This document shows, piece after piece, positions 6,537 through 10,127 of a DNA stretch of 10,127 nt. Positions within the stretch are counted from its first letter, which is position 1. Every line of letters starts with the position of its first letter. Origin of the DNA: Treponema sp. (GTDB lineage: Bacteria; Spirochaetota; Spirochaetia; Treponematales; Treponemataceae); the NCBI GenBank assembly GCA_017622055.1, contig JAGARY010000111.1, forward strand, positions 1-10,127, given 5' to 3'. A program made the translations under genes and the position numbers. Below the pieces are notes generated by a model. That model had not been told where the DNA came from, did no database searches, and saw only the letters and a program-made list of their open reading frames with translations.

Positions 6537-7308
6537 GCAAAATATCAACTGTGTGGCTGCTAGAACCAAGTAATTCTGGGGCTTCGCAGATTGCCAACTG
6601 AAATTTCTTAAAAGCTTGAAATTCTTCTTCGGACATTTCGTTTAATTCTTTTCGCATGTAGTCGGCAGCTCCGTCTGGAGCTATTGTTTTTAGGTGTCTT
6701 AAATTGCAAGCATCTGAAAGGCGGCGAATATCTGAAAGGCGAACATAATCGTATAAATCTTCATCTGTAGAAATAATGTGAAAATCTTCTGAAAGACTGC
6801 CTTTTTCTACAACTTCTTGCCATTTGTGTTCTTTAAAACAATAAGAAATTACAGAATATTCGTTCATTACGTAAGCAACTAAAATTATTCCGCCAGTTTT
6901 TGTAACCCGTTTAGCTTCGTTTAATGCTTGAATTTTATTTTGGTCGCCGTGCAAATGGTACATTGGACCAAAAAGCAAAGTTACGTCAAAAGTTTCATCT
7001 TCTAAAAAATGTAAATCTAAAGCGTTTCCTTGCCAAGTTTTTACGTTTGTGTGTTTTGCTCTTAAAATTTCTAAATTATGTTTTACAAGTTCAACTGCGG
7101 TAACATCGTAGCCTTTTTGGCAAAGCTCCACAGAGTATCGACCAGTTCCAGCCCCAATGTCCAAAATCTTTACTTCTTGTGGATTTTTGTTCTGTGGAAT
7201 GTAGTCTAAAATATATTTCATTGTGGTGGAAAATTCTACATTTCCGTGGCGAGTCTTTAGTCTGTTTTCTTCTTTGAACTTGTTATAATATTTTTCAAGA
7301 TTTGTCAT
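6529..7308 (-). CDS. Class I SAM-dependent methyltransferase, substrate unknown
   Basis: This 259-residue cytoplasmic protein has the standard methyltransferase fold. Motif I is ILDIGAGTGRYSVEL (48-62), the acidic residue at the end of strand 2 is E73 (VTAVELV), motif IV is DVTLLFGPMYHLH (108-120), and the strand-5 loop is VTKTGGIILVAYVMNEY (135-151). The GPMYHLH block with MNEYSVI belongs to a small-molecule methyltransferase-like family common in anaerobic Firmicutes and related gut bacteria; no substrate is established that I can name. The start at MTNLEKYYNKF fits the usual beginning of this group, though no Shine-Dalgarno precedes it. It begins 24 bases after the deaminase stop, same strand, so it is probably cotranscribed with that gene and translated by re-initiation or a weak site. 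It is unrelated to the other methyltransferase in the window. Confidence 0.88.
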   Translation of the reverse strand: MTNLEKYYNKFKEENRLKTRHGNVEFSTTMKYILDYIPQNKNPQEVKILDIGAGTGRYSVELCQKGYDVTAVELVKHNLEILRAKHTNVKTWQGNALDLHFLEDETFDVTLLFGPMYHLHGDQNKIQALNEAKRVTKTGGIILVAYVMNEYSVISYCFKEHKWQEVVEKGSLSEDFHIISTDEDLYDYVRLSDIRRLSDACNLRHLKTIAPDGAADYMRKELNEMSEEEFQAFKKFQLAICEAPELLGSSSHTVDILQK

Positions 7309-7332
7309 TTTTGTTGCAATTAATTTAATTTA

Positions 7333-8352
7333 TTACAATTTTGCAAAAGCAGCATCAACTTGATTACAATATTCAGTTTTTTCGTTGTCTGAAATAAAAC
7401 TTGCAATAAAACTGTTTTTAATTAATTGTTTTATTTCGTCCATTGTGAATTTTAAGCTTTTTGAACAAATCCAATATTCGTCTAGCAATGTTGTCATAAA
7501 GAATACTGGGTCATCTGTGTTTACTGTAACAAGCATACCTTTATCAAAAAATTTTCTGATTGGGTGGAAGCGAGCAAGTTTTACAACTTTTTTTGTAAAT
7601 GTATTACTTGTTATACAAACTTCAAATGGAAGTTTTTGTTGAACACAATAGTCCATTAATTTTTCGTCTTGAATTGCTGTAATTCCGTGGCCAATTCTTT
7701 GTGAATGCAAATAATTAATTGAATCCCAAATTGATTCAGGCCCAACGTCTTCTCCGGCATGAGCAACAGCTTTGTAGCCTTCTTTTAACGCAAGTTCGTA
7801 AACTGGGGCAAAGTCTTTTGCAGGACCTTTTGATTCAGCCCCACCAAGACCAATTCCAATAATATCTTCGCATGGAACTGATTTTAGCATTTCGTAATTT
7901 TTCATTGCATTATCGCAACCAAAAGTACGGCTAACATCCATTAATAATTTAATTGTAATTCCATGTTTTTCTTTGATTCTTGAAATTTGTTTGTGGAAAA
8001 TTTCTACCATCTTTTTGTAGCTAAAACCTTTTTTAATAAAGGCAGATGGAGCAAAAAATGCTTCACAATATGAAATGCCATTTTTTACTAAATATTTTTC
8101 TAATTCTTTAAATACAATATTAAAATCTTTTTCTGAAATAAATAAATCTTGAACTTTTAAAAATGCCTGAATAAATCCATTTAAATCGTTATATGAAAAA
8201 AGTTCTGTTTGTTCTTCTTTTGTCATTTCTTTGCCAAAACGGTTTTTGTACATCTTTTTAATTCCGGCCAAAGAAACAACTGCTTCAATATGAATGTGAA
8301 TTTCTGCTTTTGGAACACTTCTTAAAAAAGTTTTAAACTCTGATTTGTTCAC
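7333..8352 (-). CDS. Adenosine/adenine deaminase-family protein
   Basis: This 339-residue member of the metal-dependent amidohydrolase superfamily hydrolytically removes the 6-amino group of an adenine-containing compound. The zinc and catalytic set is complete: HIH (H19, H21), HAGE (H198 ligand, E201 catalytic), IGHG (H222) and NTDDP (D280 ligand, D281). The length is normal for adenosine deaminase. The residue after HIHI is E23-A24, where classical adenosine deaminases have D-G and adenine or aminofutalosine deaminases usually have E-G, so the substrate is open and I give no symbol. The start is GTG (8350-8352), eight bases after AGGAGA; no ATG lies nearby. It is followed at 24 bases by a methyltransferase gene in the same direction and preceded, 106 bases away, by the peptidase gene. 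It probably acts in purine salvage. Confidence 0.9.
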   Translation of the reverse strand: MNKSEFKTFLRSVPKAEIHIHIEAVVSLAGIKKMYKNRFGKEMTKEEQTELFSYNDLNGFIQAFLKVQDLFISEKDFNIVFKELEKYLVKNGISYCEAFFAPSAFIKKGFSYKKMVEIFHKQISRIKEKHGITIKLLMDVSRTFGCDNAMKNYEMLKSVPCEDIIGIGLGGAESKGPAKDFAPVYELALKEGYKAVAHAGEDVGPESIWDSINYLHSQRIGHGITAIQDEKLMDYCVQQKLPFEVCITSNTFTKKVVKLARFHPIRKFFDKGMLVTVNTDDPVFFMTTLLDEYWICSKSLKFTMDEIKQLIKNSFIASFISDNEKTEYCNQVDAAFAKL

Positions 8353-8360
8353 AATAAAAA

Positions 8361-8366
8361 TCTCCT
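8361..8366 (-). promoter_or_regulatory. Shine-Dalgarno of the deaminase gene, half of a 12-bp palindrome
   Basis: On the minus strand this reads AGGAGA, eight bases before the GTG start. It is one arm of the perfect palindrome TCTCCTAGGAGA (8361-8372), so the bases just upstream are its exact complement. This supports the GTG start and suggests the site could be masked in RNA. Confidence 0.8.
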
Positions 8367-8400
8367 AGGAGAATTATAACAAAAAAATTATAGAACTCCT
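8367..8400 (-). promoter_or_regulatory. Leader of the deaminase gene: imperfect hairpin and two TATAAT hexamers
   Basis: Bases 8367-8379 and 8388-8400 are inverted repeats matching at 10 of 13 positions around an A-rich loop (CAAAAAAA on the plus strand). In the minus-strand direction two perfect TATAAT hexamers occur, at 8392-8387 and 8378-8373. Start from the first would give a transcript of about 30 bases before the GTG; from the second it would begin at the Shine-Dalgarno itself. No good -35 is seen for either. The deaminase gene therefore probably has its own promoter rather than relying on the peptidase gene. Confidence 0.45.
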
Positions 8401-8427
8401 AGAAGATTATCGGTGAAAATATATAAA

Positions 8428-8443
8428 AACTTTAGAAAAAGTT
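8428..8443 (-). terminator. Weak candidate terminator of the peptidase gene
   Basis: In the minus direction AACTTT, TTCT, AAAGTT form a 6-bp stem followed by TTTATATATTTT, starting 15 bases after the peptidase stop. A second small stem GTTG-TTTT-CAAC just before it shares the U-run. Both are short and A/T-rich, so efficient termination is doubtful. Confidence 0.3.
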
Positions 8444-8458
8444 GAAAACAACAGAAAA

Positions 8459-10127
8459 TTACATTATTTCTTTTAGTTGTTCCACAATTTCTTTAAAAGT
8501 ATTACATGCTGCTTGAACAGGCTCTACACTTTCCATATCAACTCCAGCAATTTTTAAACTTTCAATTGGATATCTTGAACCGCCACTTTTTAGGAATTCA
8601 AAATAATCGTTTCTTTCTTTTTCGCCACCAGTTGTAACTCGGTGAGCAAGGGCAAGAGCAGCAGAAATTCCTGTAGCATATTTGTAAACATAGAAAGCGC
8701 TGTAGAAGTGTGGAATTCGTAAGCCTTCCATGTCTGAATTATCTTCAAAATTCATTTCTGGGCCAAAATATAATTCCAGAAGTTCCCGATATGTTTTGCG
8801 CAAAAGTTCTGCTGTTAATGGAGTTCCATTTTCTACAAATTCGTGAGCTTTTAATTCAAATTCTGCAAACATTGTTTGACGGAAAAGTGTTGCAAGAATG
8901 TCGTCTGCACGCATTGCCAAAAGATATTTTTTCATTTCTTCATCTTTTGCATTTTTCAAAAGATATTCAAAAACAAGTTCTTCGTTAAAAGTAGAAGCAA
9001 CTTCTGCTTCGAAAATTGTGTAGTCGTAGCACATAAAAGGATTGTTGTGAACAGAATACCAGCTGTGCATACTGTGGCCACCTTCGTGAGCCATTGTAAA
9101 TACATCCCGAATATTTTCTTCGTTGTAATTTAACAAAATGTATGGATTTCCCACATAACATCCCGAACTAAAAGCCCCACTGCGTTTTCCAACATTTTCG
9201 TAGCGATCTGCCCAACCGTTTAAAAGTCCATCGCAAAGTCTGTCTGTGTATTCTTTTCCAAGAGGAGCAAGTGCGTTTCTACAAATTTCAACAGCTTCTT
9301 CGTAAGTTGTTTTTGTTTCTACAGATTTTACTAGTGGAACATAAACGTCGTAATGTTTTAGTTTGTCTACGCCAAGGGCTTTTTTTCTGATTGAATAATA
9401 TTCGTGCAAAGTTGGAAGATTTTTGTGAATGCATTCAATTAAATTGTGATAAACGCTTGTTGGAACTTTGTTTCCGTAAAGAGCAGCTTGCAAAGAAGAA
9501 TCATAACCTCTGGCTCTAACTTGGAAAACATCTTGGTTTACACTTCCTGCATAAAGGGCAGCGATGGTGTTTTGGTGTTCTTCAAATTTTGCATAAAACT
9601 TTTTGTATGCTTCTTCACGAACTTTTCGGTCTTGATTGTGAAGGAAAACACTCCAAGTTGTTTCTGTTAATTGTTGTTCTTTGCCGTTTACATTTACAGT
9701 GCCAAAAGTTTTGTTAATATCAACGTTTGTTAAAACACTAAAAGCGGCATCTGGTGTTTGAGCTGGTTGCATTTGCAAAGACAAAATGCGTTCTTCTTTT
9801 TCGCTCAAAATATATTTTTTAAAATGGAGTTGTTTTTCTATAAATATTTTGTAATCTGCAAATGGTGGCTGCGAAATCCATTGACGAAGTTTTGTTTCAT
9901 CAATTGATTGAATTTCTGGTTCAATAAAACTTAGTTCGGCCTGCATATCTGTGTAAGCCATCATTGCCCGACCTTCTCTGTCTGTAGCAACTGAATCGTC
10001 CTCGTTGGCGTGGTGTTGCAAAGATGCATAGTGATATACAGTTTCCATTTGAAGTTCTGCTTTTTCTAATGTTTTTAATGCTTCAAGCAAAGTTTCTGCA
10101 GAAGTTCCTAGTTTTCCTTTGTATGCG
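8459..10127 (-). CDS. pepF: Oligoendopeptidase F, M3B metallopeptidase (N-terminus cut by the right edge)
   Basis: This cytoplasmic zinc peptidase degrades short peptides. The frame is open to the right edge; a TTG at 10088-10090 is internal, because the 12 codons before it (AYKGKLGTSAET) continue the family's N-terminal sequence. The visible part is 555 residues plus the stop, against about 600 for complete members, so roughly 45 residues are missing. The zinc motif HEGGH is encoded at 9074-9088 (AHEGGHSMHSWYS) and the third ligand is the glutamate of EVASTFNE, 28 residues after the first histidine. FSSGCYVGNPYILLNY just before and the Tyr-rich RIPHFYSAFYVYKYATG block towards the C-terminus are also typical of M3B and shape the substrate site. 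No signal peptide is expected or visible. No catalytic residue is missing. The deaminase gene follows after 106 bases in the same direction. Confidence 0.94.
   Translation of the reverse strand, partial: AYKGKLGTSAETLLEALKTLEKAELQMETVYHYASLQHHANEDDSVATDREGRAMMAYTDMQAELSFIEPEIQSIDETKLRQWISQPPFADYKIFIEKQLHFKKYILSEKEERILSLQMQPAQTPDAAFSVLTNVDINKTFGTVNVNGKEQQLTETTWSVFLHNQDRKVREEAYKKFYAKFEEHQNTIAALYAGSVNQDVFQVRARGYDSSLQAALYGNKVPTSVYHNLIECIHKNLPTLHEYYSIRKKALGVDKLKHYDVYVPLVKSVETKTTYEEAVEICRNALAPLGKEYTDRLCDGLLNGWADRYENVGKRSGAFSSGCYVGNPYILLNYNEENIRDVFTMAHEGGHSMHSWYSVHNNPFMCYDYTIFEAEVASTFNEELVFEYLLKNAKDEEMKKYLLAMRADDILATLFRQTMFAEFELKAHEFVENGTPLTAELLRKTYRELLELYFGPEMNFEDNSDMEGLRIPHFYSAFYVYKYATGISAALALAHRVTTGGEKERNDYFEFLKSGGSRYPIESLKIAGVDMESVEPVQAACNTFKEIVEQLKEIM

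Noticed and set aside
3475..7308. The methyltransferases flanking parAB as RsmG (GidB), a common parAB neighbour
   Set aside because: Neither has RsmG's length or sequence pattern; one is a 406-residue protein with an N-terminal extension and the other belongs to the GPMYHLH group.
10088..10090. TTG as the start codon of the oligopeptidase
   Set aside because: The upstream codons in the same frame continue the family's N-terminal sequence to the window edge, so the gene is simply cut.
1..10127. A defence island, prophage or other new multi-gene system
   Set aside because: All genes are recognisable housekeeping or common enzyme families with similar base composition, and no integrase, transposase, nuclease or toxin is present.

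Overview
The window is strongly A/T-rich bacterial DNA, densely packed with genes on both strands, and reads with the ordinary bacterial code. The protein sequences, especially the Soj/ParA and Spo0J/ParB pair, look most like a host-associated anaerobic spirochaete of the Treponema group. That assignment comes from family resemblance remembered by eye, not from a search, and is only moderately secure.

Layout from left to right: (1) 1-2567, minus strand: a glycogen-breakdown pair, a GlgX-type debranching enzyme followed by the first 96 codons of glycogen phosphorylase. The 146-base gap between them holds two near-identical 48-bp repeats and a GAAA-loop hairpin. (2) 2652-3482, plus: a Cof-type HAD phosphatase, divergent from glgX. 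(3) 3475-4695, minus: a SAM-dependent methyltransferase whose stop codon shares an 8-bp palindrome with the HAD stop. (4) 4795-6526, plus: parA-parB, overlapping by 8 bases, divergent from the methyltransferase across a short spacer with an 18-bp perfect palindrome. (5) 6529-8352, minus: a second, unrelated methyltransferase preceded by an adenosine/adenine deaminase-family gene, probably cotranscribed. (6) 8459-10127, minus: an M3B oligoendopeptidase F cut by the right edge.

How the genes work together: GlgP removes glucose-1-phosphate units from glycogen chain ends, and GlgX removes the short branch stubs GlgP leaves, so the left block is a glycogen-mobilisation unit. ParA and ParB are the chromosome-segregation pair; no parS site was found by eye here. 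The remaining genes are general metabolism (phosphatase, purine deaminase, peptidase) or enzymes of unknown substrate (two methyltransferases). No phage, transposon, CRISPR, toxin-antitoxin or defence genes are visible.

The less ordinary signals lie between genes: the repeat pair before glgP, a symmetric palindrome carrying a -10 hexamer on each strand between the methyltransferase and parA, several first genes that lack a Shine-Dalgarno sequence and have a -10-like hexamer almost at the start codon, and a deaminase leader in which the Shine-Dalgarno is half of a palindrome. I do not see a convincing new multi-gene system.
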